NCBI RefSeq assembly: GCF_900445235.1
Contig: NZ_UFSM01000001.1
Span: forward strand, 1,110,501 to 1,174,500
Length of the DNA: 64,000 bases
Reading direction: 5' to 3'
Source: Aminobacter aminovorans
GTDB lineage: Bacteria > Pseudomonadota > Alphaproteobacteria > Rhizobiales > Rhizobiaceae
The notes under the pieces were generated by a model, which was given only the letters and a program-made list of their open reading frames with translations, was not told where the DNA came from and made no database searches. Of this stretch, positions 51,225 through 60,033 are shown one piece after another (within the stretch, counting starts at the first letter, position 1; each line of letters begins with the position of its first letter). The position numbers were made by a program, and so were the translations under genes.

Positions 51225-51391
51225 GAACCCAGGCGGCGGGCGCTGCCGGACGATCAACTTGTCGTCGCTGTCTTGAAACTGTAGCCCAACTCTGCCTATC
51301 TAAATGGTGTCGCCCGAGTTCAGGGTGATTTGGTTGTTCCTGTCGGAAAGGAAAGACACTGAGAACAGCACTTCGGAAGAAGGCAGACATC

Positions 51392-51769
51392 ATGCCTTCG
51401 CCGGCCGGGATAGGCGAATTCGACGCTGTCACCCGCGCCCTCAAGACAGTCCTTGACAGTCTGGAAGACTCCAAGGCCGAAAACATCGTCTCCATCGACA
51501 TCCAGGGCAAATCGAGCCTCGGCGACTATATGGTCATCGCCTCGGGTCGATCGCACCGTCATGTCGCAGCGGTGGCCGATCATCTGCTCACTGCGCTGAA
51601 GGATGCCGGTCTCGGCACTGCACGCGTCGAGGGGCTGTCGGGAGCCGACTGGGTCCTCATCGATTCAGGCGATATCATCGTCCATGTCTTCCGCCCCGAA
51701 ATCCGCGAGTTCTACAACATCGAAAAGATGTGGCAGGCACCGGATCTCGAGGAAGAAACGGTTCATTGA
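51392..51769 (+). CDS. rsfS: Ribosomal silencing factor RsfS
   Basis: RsfS (DUF143) binds L14 and blocks subunit joining in slow growth. The 125-residue protein has the I-D-I-Q-G-K-S-S-L-G-D-Y-M-V-I-A-S-G-R-S motif near residue 37 and D-W-V-L-I-D-S-G-D-I-I-V-H-V-F near 86. It is followed after 17 bases by rlmH, the usual partner. Position after nadD is normal, though here an AraC/MFS pair lies between. Confidence 0.95.
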   Translation: MPSPAGIGEFDAVTRALKTVLDSLEDSKAENIVSIDIQGKSSLGDYMVIASGRSHRHVAAVADHLLTALKDAGLGTARVEGLSGADWVLIDSGDIIVHVFRPEIREFYNIEKMWQAPDLEEETVH

Positions 51770-51786
51770 GCCGCTAGACGTCAGGG

Positions 51787-52269
51787 ATGAAAGTCTGGGT
51801 ACATGCCGTGGGCCGGATGAAAGCCGGCCCCGAGAAGGAACTCGCCGACCGCTATCTCGACCGGTTCTCGAAAAGCGGCGGTCCGCTTGGCCTCGACTTT
51901 TCAGGCGTCACCGAGATTGCCGAAAGCCGCGGCCAGACCGTCGACGAACGGCGGCGTGATGAGGCGGACAGGCTGCGCGCACAGATGGCGCCGGGAACTG
52001 CACTCATCCTGCTCGACGAACGCGGCAGGAACCTTTCTTCGCAACAATTTGCCGACAAGATGTCGTCGCTGCGCGACGGCGGCCAGCGCGGCGTGATGAT
52101 TGCCATTGGCGGTCCTGACGGCCACGACGAGGCACTGCGCAACGAAGCCCGGATGCTGATTTCGTTCGGTGCCGCGACCTGGCCGCACCAGATGGTCCGC
52201 ATCATGCTGGGCGAGCAGCTCTATCGTGCGGCGACGATTCTTTCAGGGCATCCCTATCATCGCGCGTGA
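51787..52269 (+). CDS. rlmH: 23S rRNA (pseudouridine-1915-N3)-methyltransferase RlmH
   Basis: RlmH methylates pseudouridine 1915 in helix 69 of 23S rRNA on 70S ribosomes. The 160-residue protein has the SPOUT knot with I-G-G-P-D-G-H near residue 101 and ends H-P-Y-H-R-A, the conserved C-terminus. It pairs with rsfS and both act on the large subunit. Length is normal. Confidence 0.96.
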   Translation: MKVWVHAVGRMKAGPEKELADRYLDRFSKSGGPLGLDFSGVTEIAESRGQTVDERRRDEADRLRAQMAPGTALILLDERGRNLSSQQFADKMSSLRDGGQRGVMIAIGGPDGHDEALRNEARMLISFGAATWPHQMVRIMLGEQLYRAATILSGHPYHRA

Positions 52270-52287
52270 CTGGACTGATGTAGCGGA

Positions 52288-52689
52288 CTAGCCACCCTGA
52301 CCAAGCTGGGCCGAGATTTCGGCAAGCGCCTTGTCAGTCAACATTTCCGGGCAGGATCTGGCGAACCGTTCAGCAAATGGATCCGGCACCATGTATGCGC
52401 CTCTGGTTCGGGAATAGTGGACTACGTGCTCGATAGGCTTGCCGCACAAGGTCTGCATATTGCAGCTGAAAACGCTCGTGCCGAAGTAGAAAGGCAGCGC
52501 CGTCCTTTTCCGGCATGCCAAGGTTGCGAGCTTTTCTTGGGCTGTTCCGGCAAGGTCCTGACCAGGCAAGTATTCGTAGAACGAATATACATCGCCTATA
52601 GCGCGGCTCTCGATGGTCAACGCCTCCGTCGCTGCGACAAGCGCCGAGCAGATGCATGCCAGTGAGAGGAACCTCTTTAGTCTTGTCAC
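52288..52689 (-). CDS. Small secreted protein with Cys, function unknown
   Basis: This 133-residue protein has a signal peptide (T-R-L-K-R-F-L-S-L-A-C-I-C-S-A-L-V-A-A-T-E-A) and a mature part with L-A-C-R-K-R, V-F-S-C-N-M-Q-T-L-C and S-C-P-E-M-L. These four Cys may form two disulphides. I chose the GTG at 52689 because GGAG lies eight bases upstream and a TATAAT box is 31 bases upstream. A longer frame runs back into the envC promoter but is not supported. I do not recognise the family. Its upstream region also serves envC. Confidence 0.7.
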   Translation of the reverse strand: MTRLKRFLSLACICSALVAATEALTIESRAIGDVYSFYEYLPGQDLAGTAQEKLATLACRKRTALPFYFGTSVFSCNMQTLCGKPIEHVVHYSRTRGAYMVPDPFAERFARSCPEMLTDKALAEISAQLGQGG

Positions 52690-52719
52690 GCGGGTTCTCC
52701 GACAAGGCGTATCGCATCC

Positions 52720-52725
52720 ATTATA
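52720..52725 (-). promoter_or_regulatory. Perfect -10 box upstream of the secreted protein gene
   Basis: TATAAT reads on the minus strand 31 bases before the GTG start. The -35 region is poor (CCATTT at 17 bases), so activation may be needed. Such an exact box is unusual in this GC-rich region. Confidence 0.55.
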
Positions 52726-52872
52726 CAGGTTCGAACACGAAAAAATGGCAGCGTCCGGAATTTGACAAAATGGCTGGTCAAATGTCCGCTCGCGGTCAGG
52801 CCGGCCAAACATGGTTGATGGTTCGTTAACGATGCCGCCGCTAGAGTCGCAAGCATAGAACCGGATCATCGC

Positions 52873-54192
52873 ATGGCGCGGAATTCCCCAGTGAAGGCGT
52901 GGCTCCAACCATGCCGCGGCATCGTCGCGGCAGGCTGGATCGCGCTGGCCTGCGGTGCCGCGCTGGCGCAAGTCGGCCCGCCTTTGCCGGATCCGGACCG
53001 AACCCGCTCCGAACTCGAGAACCTGTCGCGCGTCATCGAGGTTTCAGCCGAGCGGCGCGAAAAGCTGGCGGCCGAGATCGCCCAGGTGAAGAAGGATCAC
53101 GCTTCGATCACCGCAGCGCTGATCCAGTCGGCCAAGACGGAACGCAAGCTTGCCCAGGACATCGAGGACATCGCCGGCAAGGTAGAGGGGCTGAAGGAGC
53201 AGGAGACGGGCATCCGCACCTCGCTCAACATGCGTCGTGGCGTGCTGGCGGAGGTTCTGGGGGCGCTGCAGCGGATGGGCCTCAATCCGCCACCGGCGAT
53301 CCTGGTCAAGCCGGAGGACGCGCTGTCGTCGATCCGCAGCGCCATCCTGCTCGGCGCCGTGGTGCCCGAGCTGCGCTCGGAGACCGAGATACTGATGGCC
53401 GACCTCAAGGAGCTGTCACGGGTTGTGGCCTCGATCGAGGCGGAGCGCGACCGCCTGACGACGGCTATGACGGCGCAGGCCGGCGAAAAGGCGCGACTCG
53501 ATCTGTTGCTCGAAGCCAAGAACCGGCTGCGCTCGGAATCCGAGACAGCTCTTGCCGAAGAAACGAAAAAATCCATCGAACTTGCGGCGCGTGCGGAAAG
53601 TCTCAAAGATTTGATCGCCTCGCTCGACAAGCAGGCGGCGAAGCAGGCGGCCGATGCCGAAGCTGCGCGAAAGGCTGCTGAGGCGGCCGCAAAAGCAGCC
53701 AACGAACCCGTCGTTCCCGTGGTGCCTGAAGCCAATCAACTTGTTGCTTCTGCTCCATTTTCCCTGCTCCAGGGGCAGCTGGCGCTGCCTGTCGCCGGAC
53801 GGATCAAACGCCGCTTCGGTGCCGACGACGGCATCGGCGGCACCATGCTTGGTGACATGGTTGCGACACAATCGGGCGCCATCGTCACCGCTCCGGCGGA
53901 TGGAAGTGTTCTTTATGCGGGGCCTTTCCGCTCCTATGGTCAACTCTTGATCCTCAATGCCGGCGACGGCTATCATGTCGTATTGGCGGGGATGAGCAGA
54001 ATCAGCGTCGCGCCGGGTCAGTCCGTACTAGCAGGCGAGCCGATCGGTGCGATGGGAGAGGCGAGGGTGGCGAGCACCTCAGCCTCTGAAAATGCGAATG
54101 CGACGCCGGAACTCTATGTCGAGTTCCGCAAGGATGGAAAACCCGTCGATCCGACCCCGTGGTGGGCGGACCGCACCTCTGGAAGGACATGA
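52873..54192 (+). CDS. envC: EnvC-like murein hydrolase activator (M23 fold, inactive site)
   Basis: This 439-residue exported protein has a signal peptide to about residue 33, a long coiled coil (about 40-260, Glu/Lys/Arg-rich), and a C-terminal LytM/M23 domain (about 290-439). The normal zinc motifs are lost: the H-x-x-x-D position reads L-G-D-M-V, the Y-A-H-L-S position reads L-A-G-M-S, and the H-L-H position reads E-L-Y-V. The domain therefore cannot be a peptidase. Like E. coli EnvC, it should activate septal amidases. ctpA follows at once. Confidence 0.92.
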   Translation: MARNSPVKAWLQPCRGIVAAGWIALACGAALAQVGPPLPDPDRTRSELENLSRVIEVSAERREKLAAEIAQVKKDHASITAALIQSAKTERKLAQDIEDIAGKVEGLKEQETGIRTSLNMRRGVLAEVLGALQRMGLNPPPAILVKPEDALSSIRSAILLGAVVPELRSETEILMADLKELSRVVASIEAERDRLTTAMTAQAGEKARLDLLLEAKNRLRSESETALAEETKKSIELAARAESLKDLIASLDKQAAKQAADAEAARKAAEAAAKAANEPVVPVVPEANQLVASAPFSLLQGQLALPVAGRIKRRFGADDGIGGTMLGDMVATQSGAIVTAPADGSVLYAGPFRSYGQLLILNAGDGYHVVLAGMSRISVAPGQSVLAGEPIGAMGEARVASTSASENANATPELYVEFRKDGKPVDPTPWWADRTSGRT

Positions 54193-54193
54193 A

Positions 54194-55522
54194 ATGATGC
54201 GTAAACTGTCGCTTCTGCTTGCCGGAGCGCTGATGGGGGGCTCCGCGATGAGCCTGGTGTACGGCGCGCCCGGCTCGACAGCGAATGCGGCGGGTTCCGA
54301 AACCTACCGCCAACTCGCCATTTTCGGCGACATCTTCGAACGCGTGCGCGGCCAGTATGTGACCCCGCCGGACGAGAAGTCGCTGATCGAGAACGCCATC
54401 AATGGCATGCTGACCTCGCTCGATCCACATTCGTCATATCTCAACGCTGAAGCCGCCAAGGACATGCGCGTCCAGACCAAGGGCGAGTTTGGCGGCCTCG
54501 GCATCGAGGTGACGATGGAAAACGAGCTGGTCAAGGTCATCACCCCGATCGACGATACGCCCGCCGCCAAGGCCGGCGTCCTGGCCGGTGACTACATCTC
54601 CAAGATCGACGGCGAGGAAGTACGCGGCCTGACGCTGAACGACGCCGTCGAGAAGATGCGCGGCCTGATCAACACGCCGATCAAGCTGACGATCCTGCGC
54701 GAAGGCGCCGACAAGCCGATCGAGCTGTCGATCATGCGCGACGTCATCAAGGTCAAGGCGGTCAAGTTCCGCGTCGACAACGACGTCGGCTACCTCAAGG
54801 TCACCTCCTTCACCGAAAAGACCTTCGACGACCTGCAGAACGCGATCGACACGATCAAGAAGCAGGTCCCGGCAGACAAGCTCAAGGGTTACGTGCTCGA
54901 CCTGCGCCTCAATCCGGGCGGCCTGCTCGACCAGGCGGTCAGCGTCTCCGACACCTTCCTCGACCGTGGCGAGATCGTCTCGACCCGTGGTCGCGATCCG
55001 AAGGACATCACCCGCTTCGACTCGCGCCCCGGCGACGACATCGACGGCAAGCCGCTGATCGTGCTGATCAATGGCGGTTCGGCGAGCGCGTCGGAAATCG
55101 TGGCCGGCGCGCTGCAGGATCTCCGCCGCGCCACCGTGGTGGGCACGCAGTCCTTCGGCAAGGGTTCGGTGCAGACGATCATCCCGCTGGCCGAGAACGG
55201 CGCGCTCAGGCTGACGACGGCGCTCTATTACACGCCGTCGGGCAAGTCGATCCAGGGCAAGGGCATCACGCCCGACATCAAGGTCGACCAGCCGTTGCCG
55301 GCAGACCTGCAGGGCCGCGACGTTACCCGTGGCGAATCCGAGCTCAAGGGCCACATCAAGGGTGCCGAGGAAAGCGACAAGGGTTCGGGCTCGGCTGCCT
55401 ATGTGCCGCCGGAGCCTAAGGACGACCTGCAGCTGAATTACGCGCTTGAGCTGTTGCGCGGACAGAAGACCGATCCGGCCTTCCCGCCCAATCCCGACAA
55501 GGCCGTGATGAACCAGCAGTAA
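54194..55522 (+). CDS. ctpA: Carboxy-terminal processing protease CtpA (S41)
   Basis: This 442-residue protein has a signal-like N-terminus, a PDZ domain (about 85-175) and a S41 peptidase domain. The catalytic Ser is in G-S-A-S-A-S-E, likely Ser298, and the general base is Lys323 in F-G-K-G-S-V-Q, 25 residues later as in the family. It cleaves periplasmic proteins near their C-termini. I chose the ATG at 54194, since GGAAGGA lies upstream, in place of an earlier start inside envC. It begins two bases after envC. Confidence 0.95.
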   Translation: MMRKLSLLLAGALMGGSAMSLVYGAPGSTANAAGSETYRQLAIFGDIFERVRGQYVTPPDEKSLIENAINGMLTSLDPHSSYLNAEAAKDMRVQTKGEFGGLGIEVTMENELVKVITPIDDTPAAKAGVLAGDYISKIDGEEVRGLTLNDAVEKMRGLINTPIKLTILREGADKPIELSIMRDVIKVKAVKFRVDNDVGYLKVTSFTEKTFDDLQNAIDTIKKQVPADKLKGYVLDLRLNPGGLLDQAVSVSDTFLDRGEIVSTRGRDPKDITRFDSRPGDDIDGKPLIVLINGGSASASEIVAGALQDLRRATVVGTQSFGKGSVQTIIPLAENGALRLTTALYYTPSGKSIQGKGITPDIKVDQPLPADLQGRDVTRGESELKGHIKGAEESDKGSGSAAYVPPEPKDDLQLNYALELLRGQKTDPAFPPNPDKAVMNQQ

Positions 55523-55633
55523 GGTCGGCCGGCGAAGCGCTGGCCTGCTCAACATGACAATGCCATTCTGCCGGGACCGCAAGGTTCCGGCAGTTTGATT
55601 CGGGGAGGCTGGCTTCGGCCATAAGGCGGCTTG

Positions 55634-56785
55634 GTGCAGATCGAAAAGGAAATCGACCGTCCGCTCGGACAGGCGCCGCGCCGTCCGGCAGGCAGGCGCT
55701 TCGCCTGGCTGCGCAAGCGCCCGTTGCTTGCCGGCCTGTGCGTCGTGGTGTTGGTGGCGGCCTCGGCCTCGATAGCACTCCGCCAGAAGCCGTTTCGCAC
55801 ACCTGAAGTCGTTGCCGTGGCGACGCCCGAAGTGGTTGCCACGCCTGCCCAAGCCGTGGCCAGGCCGAAACCGGCACCTGCTCCGACCAGCGGCGGCCCG
55901 CAGATCATTCGCGTCAATCCACCCGAGAGCGAGGGTGGTGCCGTGGTGGTCCGCGATCCATCGGCTGTCGGGCAGAATGTGCGCATTGCCCACTTGCCGG
56001 AAAAGGCGCTGATCGAGGACAGCGCGGCCGGGCCGCTGCCGATACGAGCAGCCGACGGGCGCCGCCCGTTCGACGTCTATGCCAGGGCCTGGTCCGGCGC
56101 GCGCGGCGCGCGGGTGGCGATCGTGATCGGCGGGCTCGGCCTGTCGCAGACCGGAACCCAGACGGCGATCGGCAAGCTGCCGCCGGAGATCACGCTCGGC
56201 TTCGCACCGCAAGGCAACAGCCTGGGCCGCTGGATGCAGGCGGCGCGCCGCGAGGGCCATGAGATCGTCATGCAGGTGCCGCTCGAGCCGTTCGACTTTC
56301 CCAATGTCAATCCAGGGCGCAATACACTGACCGTCGAGGCCGGTGCCGAGGAAATCCTCAAGAACCTGCGCTGGACGCTGTCGCGGACGACCAATTACAC
56401 CGCCGTCATGAACTACATGGGCGCGCGCTTCTCGACGAGCCCGGAGGCGATGGGCGTGATGATGGCCGAACTGGGCAAGCGTGGCATCGGCTATGTCGAC
56501 GATGGCTCTTCGGCACGCAGCCTGGCGCCCGAGACGGCGCTGAAGAACGGCGTGCCCTTTGCCGCGGGCGATGCGATCATCGACGGCGTGCAGGATCGCG
56601 GCGCGATCCTCGACAAGCTCGACGAGTTGGAGCGGACGGCGCGTGCCAAGGGTTTTGCCATCGGTACAGGCAATGCATTCGACGTCACTGTCGATGCCGT
56701 TGCCTCGTGGGCAAGCGAGGCACGCAAGCGCGGCATCGAGATCGTGCCGATCTCGGCCGTCGCGAGTGACCCCGAACGAGGATAG
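55634..56785 (+). CDS. Divergent polysaccharide deacetylase family protein (YibQ-like)
   Basis: This 383-residue protein has an N-terminal membrane span (about 28-48), a Pro/Ala-rich linker and a deacetylase fold. A-I-V-I-G-G-L-G-L-S near residue 157 and V-M-Q-V-P-L-E-P-F near 213 fit the DUF610/YibQ group. The usual metal His in this fold are only partly kept. E. coli YibQ lies next to envC, and the order envC-ctpA-YibQ here matches. I took the GTG at 55634; the TTG one codon earlier is equally possible. It probably acts in the periplasm on the envelope. Confidence 0.85.
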   Translation: MQIEKEIDRPLGQAPRRPAGRRFAWLRKRPLLAGLCVVVLVAASASIALRQKPFRTPEVVAVATPEVVATPAQAVARPKPAPAPTSGGPQIIRVNPPESEGGAVVVRDPSAVGQNVRIAHLPEKALIEDSAAGPLPIRAADGRRPFDVYARAWSGARGARVAIVIGGLGLSQTGTQTAIGKLPPEITLGFAPQGNSLGRWMQAARREGHEIVMQVPLEPFDFPNVNPGRNTLTVEAGAEEILKNLRWTLSRTTNYTAVMNYMGARFSTSPEAMGVMMAELGKRGIGYVDDGSSARSLAPETALKNGVPFAAGDAIIDGVQDRGAILDKLDELERTARAKGFAIGTGNAFDVTVDAVASWASEARKRGIEIVPISAVASDPERG

Positions 56786-56791
56786 GAATTG

Positions 56792-57310
56792 ATGTCGAAG
56801 ACCAAGATCGCGCCCGAAGACCTTCCTTACCGTCCTTGTGTCGGCATCATGGTGCTGAATGCCAGGGGGATGGTGTGGGCGGGACGCCGCATCGCCGAGC
56901 CGGACAGCGAGCTTTCCGATACCGACCAACTGTGGCAGATGCCGCAAGGCGGCATCGACAAGGGCGAGGATCCCTATCCGGCGGCCATACGCGAGCTTTA
57001 CGAAGAGACCGGCATGCGCAGTGTCAGCCTGCTCGCCGAGGCGCCCGACTGGATCAATTACGACCTGCCGCCGCATCTGCTCGGTATTGCCTTCAAGGGC
57101 AAATATCGTGGCCAGACGCAGAAGTGGTTCGCCTTCCGTTTCGAGGGCGAGGAAAACGAGATCGCCATAAACCCGCCTCCGGGCGGTCACTCGGCCGAAT
57201 TCGACCGCTGGGCATGGAAGCCGATGTTCAATCTGCCCGAGCTGATCGTGCCGTTTAAGCGCAAGGTCTATGACGAGGTTGTCGCGGCGTTCAGGCACTT
57301 GGCCGGATAG
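56792..57310 (+). CDS. rppH: RNA pyrophosphohydrolase RppH
   Basis: RppH removes pyrophosphate from 5' ends and starts mRNA decay. The 172-residue protein has the Nudix box G-G-I-D-K-G-E-D-P, followed by [11 protein letters not shown] near residues 51-73, and W-Q-M-P-Q-G just before it. I chose the ATG at 56792, with AGGA six bases before it; a TTG is one codon upstream. Length is normal. Confidence 0.95.
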   Translation: MSKTKIAPEDLPYRPCVGIMVLNARGMVWAGRRIAEPDSELSDTDQLWQMPQGGIDKGEDPYPAAIRELYEETGMRSVSLLAEAPDWINYDLPPHLLGIAFKGKYRGQTQKWFAFRFEGEENEIAINPPPGGHSAEFDRWAWKPMFNLPELIVPFKRKVYDEVVAAFRHLAG

Positions 57311-57534
57311 CTCTCCATCTGGCCGCCCTTGACAAGCAGGGCGGGGTCGGCGACCCTCCAGCCATGTGCACTTACGCTCATATTGGCAGTTTTGCCTTGT
57401 TCCGGGTCTGCCCCATCGCGGGATTCTAGCCCCGGCTCGGTCGCTTTGCGACGTCCGAGCCCCAGGGGCCAATTCTTCAACGCATTATTCATGAGAACCG
57501 GGCCGCATAGCGGAACGGTCTGAACATTTGGGCA

Positions 57535-57554
57535 CGTCCGCTTCTGTGCGGACG
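57535..57554. repeat. Perfect hairpin upstream of the first Rnk-like gene
   Basis: CGTCCGC (57535-57541) pairs with GCGGACG (57548-57554) around a 6-base loop, 55 bases before the first Rnk-like gene. The surrounding stretch 57311-57608 holds no gene that I can support. Confidence 0.45.
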
Positions 57555-57608
57555 GACCGGTCGTGCGCGTCTATTGCGACGGCTGGACGAAAATCCGTGA
57601 GGCATCCA

Positions 57609-58025
57609 TTGCGCCAGAACATCAAGCAGCGCCGCGAACATGAGATCGTGGTGAGCGAAAACGACCATGCCAGGCTGACCGGCCTCGCCGAATCCAGCCT
57701 CGAACGCCTGCCGGGCATTGCCGAGGAACTGCTCGCCGAAATGGAGCGCGCCAAGATCAAGCCGCTCAGCCGCATCCCGGCCAATGTCGTGCGCATGGGC
57801 TCGACAGTGACGTTCCGTGGCGGCGATGGCGAGGTCAAGACGGTGACGCTGGTCTATCCCGGGAAGGCCGACATCGCCGAAGGCAAGGTCTCGATCCTGA
57901 CGCCTGTCGGTGCAGCGCTGATCGGTCTTCGCGAAGGTCAGTCAGTTGCCTGGACATCGCGCGACGGGCGCCGTCTCGAACTCGAGATCGTTGCCGTAGA
58001 GGCGCCGCGGGCGGACGCCAATTGA
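57609..58025 (+). CDS. Nucleoside diphosphate kinase regulator, Rnk-like (copy 1)
   Basis: This 138-residue protein starts from a TTG at 57609 with GAGG six bases upstream. It has a basic start (R-Q-N-I-K-Q-R-R-E), a short coiled-coil-like middle, and a C-terminal GreA/GreB-type domain: R-M-G-S-T-V-T-F, T-L-V-Y-P-G-K-A-D, and L-T-P-V-G-A-A-L-I-G-L-R-E-G-Q-S-V, near residues 65-120. Rnk-type proteins bind RNA polymerase near the secondary channel. A second such gene follows 105 bases later. Confidence 0.8.
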   Translation: MRQNIKQRREHEIVVSENDHARLTGLAESSLERLPGIAEELLAEMERAKIKPLSRIPANVVRMGSTVTFRGGDGEVKTVTLVYPGKADIAEGKVSILTPVGAALIGLREGQSVAWTSRDGRRLELEIVAVEAPRADAN

Positions 58026-58130
58026 CGGCGCGCGAGCCTCAACCAGCCCAATTCTGAAATCCCGCCTGTGCGTCCACCTTGACGCCCGGCGCTGCATGCC
58101 GGGAAACGCCGGTGCTTGCGGAGAAAAGCC

Positions 58131-58673
58131 ATGTCCAAATGTCAGCTGACGACAAAGGATTTCGCCATCGTCAAGACGATGCTCGACCGCCTGGCGTGGT
58201 CGGGTGGCCCGCTGGTGGCACTTTTGCGCCTGAAGCTAGCTTCGGCCCAAGTGGTGTTTTCGAACGAGGCCGATGCCGACGTGGTGACGCTGAACAGCCG
58301 CGTCACCTTCAGCGTCGACGGTGGTGCGCCCCACACCCGCATCGTCGCGCACGGTCCGATGGACGGCATGGTCGGCCAGATCATCCCGATCACCGTGCCG
58401 CGCGGGCTCGCCCTGCTTGGCCTGCGCAAGGGCCAGTCGATATCGGTCGACTGCGGCCGCGGCGCGACCGAGACCATCCGCGTCGAAGAGATCCATTACC
58501 AGCCAGAGGCGGCCCGGCCGGGTATCGCTGCGCCGGAAGTTCGGGCCAATCCGCCGGAACGCCGCTTCCCAGTGCTGGTGTTCAGCGCCGATGAGCCACA
58601 ACCTCTTGGCGTGCCGGGAAAAATCCGGCACATCTCGACGAACGGCGATGATCCAGGCCCTTCGGCGGCCTGA
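58131..58673 (+). CDS. Rnk-like/GreA-C-domain protein (copy 2, divergent)
   Basis: This 180-residue protein has a GreA-C-type core resembling copy 1: S-R-V-T-F, I-T-V-P-R-G-L-A-L-L-G-L-R-K-G-Q-S-I-S-V near residues 80-110. It differs by a longer C-terminus (about 125-180) and a slightly longer N-terminus. GGAG lies eight bases before the ATG at 58131. The two genes are probably an old duplication, with copy 2 under weaker constraint. Which of them acts on RNA polymerase is unknown. Confidence 0.75.
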   Translation: MSKCQLTTKDFAIVKTMLDRLAWSGGPLVALLRLKLASAQVVFSNEADADVVTLNSRVTFSVDGGAPHTRIVAHGPMDGMVGQIIPITVPRGLALLGLRKGQSISVDCGRGATETIRVEEIHYQPEAARPGIAAPEVRANPPERRFPVLVFSADEPQPLGVPGKIRHISTNGDDPGPSAA

Positions 58674-58777
58674 GCCGCCACTGCCGCGCCTCGGGTCCGC
58701 GTCCGAGGCAGCGGCAATTCGAGAATGCGCACGCTCGGGAGCCAATGACGGGTTCAGGGCATGCAGCTGGGGGCGCA

Positions 58778-60031
58778 ATGAAGGTCATAGTCGTCGGCGG
58801 CGGGATCATCGGAGTGACGACCGCCTACTATCTCGCCGAGGCTGGGCACGAGGTGGTCGTCTACGACCGCCAGAAGGGGCCGGCGCAAGAGGCCAGCTAT
58901 GCCAATTCGGGCGAGATCTCCTCCGGCTGCGCCTCGCCGCTGGCGGCACCCGGAGTTCCGCTCAAGGCGCTGAAATGGCTCGCCATGAAGGATGGGCCAT
59001 TTTCCTTTCGGCCGAAATTCGACCCCAAGATGTGGATGTGGCTGGCCCGGATGCTGCGCAATTGCACGACGGATCGCTACACCACAAACAAGTCGCTGAT
59101 GGTGCCGCTCGCTGAATACAGCCGCGACATGCTGCGTGTGCTGCGCGAAGGCACCGACATCGCCTATGACGAACTGAGCCACGGCACGCTGCAGCTGTTT
59201 CGCACCCAGGAGCAACTCGACGGCATCGCAGCAGATGTTGCCGTGCTCGACAGGCTCGAGGTGCCGTATGAGATTCTCGATGCGGCAGGCTGCGTTGAAG
59301 CGGAGCCGGGCCTTGCGGGTGCGCGCCACGACATTGCCGGCGGCCTGCGCCTGCCCGACGACGAGACCGGTGACTGCCGCTTGTTTGCGCAAAGGCTGAC
59401 GGAGCTCTGCATCGAGCGCGGTGTCGTGTTCAAGTTCGGCCAGAAGGTCTTTTCGATCGACACCTGGGCTGGAAAAGTCCAGCGCGTCACCGTCGACGGC
59501 CCTGGGCAAGCCGATGCGTTCGTTCTGGCGGCGGGCAGCTATTCCGAACGCTTCATGCGCAAACTGCACCAGCGTTTGCCGCTCTATCCGCTCAAGGGCT
59601 ATTCGCTGACGGTGCCGATCGCCGATGTTGATGCCGCTCCGGTTTCGACTGTCATCGACGATGTCAGCAAGGTCGCCATTACACGGCTCGGCGACCGCAT
59701 CCGCGTCGGCGGCACCGTGGAGATGTCGGGCTTCGACCTGACCCTGCACGAATCCCGCCGCGCCCCTCTTGAGCGCTCGCTGCATGAGCTGTTTCCGGGG
59801 GCGGGCAATCTGCGCGAGGCGCGGTTCTGGTGCGGCTTGCGGCCGATGACGCCTGACGGTCCGCCGATACTGGGCCGGACAAAGCTGCCGAACCTCTACA
59901 TCAACACCGGTCACGGCATGCTTGGCTGGACCATGGCCTGCGGCTCGGGGAAGATCCTGGCCGACATGATCTCCGGCCGTGAGCCGGAGATCGATATCAG
60001 CGGTCTTGGCCCGGAGCGCTATTGGGGCTGA
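58778..60031 (+). CDS. dadA: D-amino acid dehydrogenase small subunit
   Basis: DadA oxidises D-amino acids to 2-oxo acids on the inner membrane and passes electrons to the respiratory chain. The 417-residue protein has the FAD motif V-V-G-G-G-I-I-G-V near residue 5, A-N-S-G-E-I-S near 40, and a final N-T-G-H-G-M-L-G-W-T-M near 375. I chose the ATG at 58778, with a G-run upstream, in preference to an earlier one. No alanine racemase follows, unlike many dad operons. Confidence 0.93.
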   Translation: MKVIVVGGGIIGVTTAYYLAEAGHEVVVYDRQKGPAQEASYANSGEISSGCASPLAAPGVPLKALKWLAMKDGPFSFRPKFDPKMWMWLARMLRNCTTDRYTTNKSLMVPLAEYSRDMLRVLREGTDIAYDELSHGTLQLFRTQEQLDGIAADVAVLDRLEVPYEILDAAGCVEAEPGLAGARHDIAGGLRLPDDETGDCRLFAQRLTELCIERGVVFKFGQKVFSIDTWAGKVQRVTVDGPGQADAFVLAAGSYSERFMRKLHQRLPLYPLKGYSLTVPIADVDAAPVSTVIDDVSKVAITRLGDRIRVGGTVEMSGFDLTLHESRRAPLERSLHELFPGAGNLREARFWCGLRPMTPDGPPILGRTKLPNLYINTGHGMLGWTMACGSGKILADMISGREPEIDISGLGPERYWG

Positions 60032-60033
60032 GC

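Noticed and set aside
54434..57472. A 1012-codon open frame antisense to ctpA, the deacetylase gene and rppH
   Set aside because: It lies opposite well-supported genes and shows compositional bias (Arg, Asp, His rich) typical of a GC-rich shadow frame; no domain is seen.
57311..57608. Possible coding region or RNA gene after rppH
   Set aside because: Frames on both strands are weak and no fold other than the small hairpin at 57535 was found.
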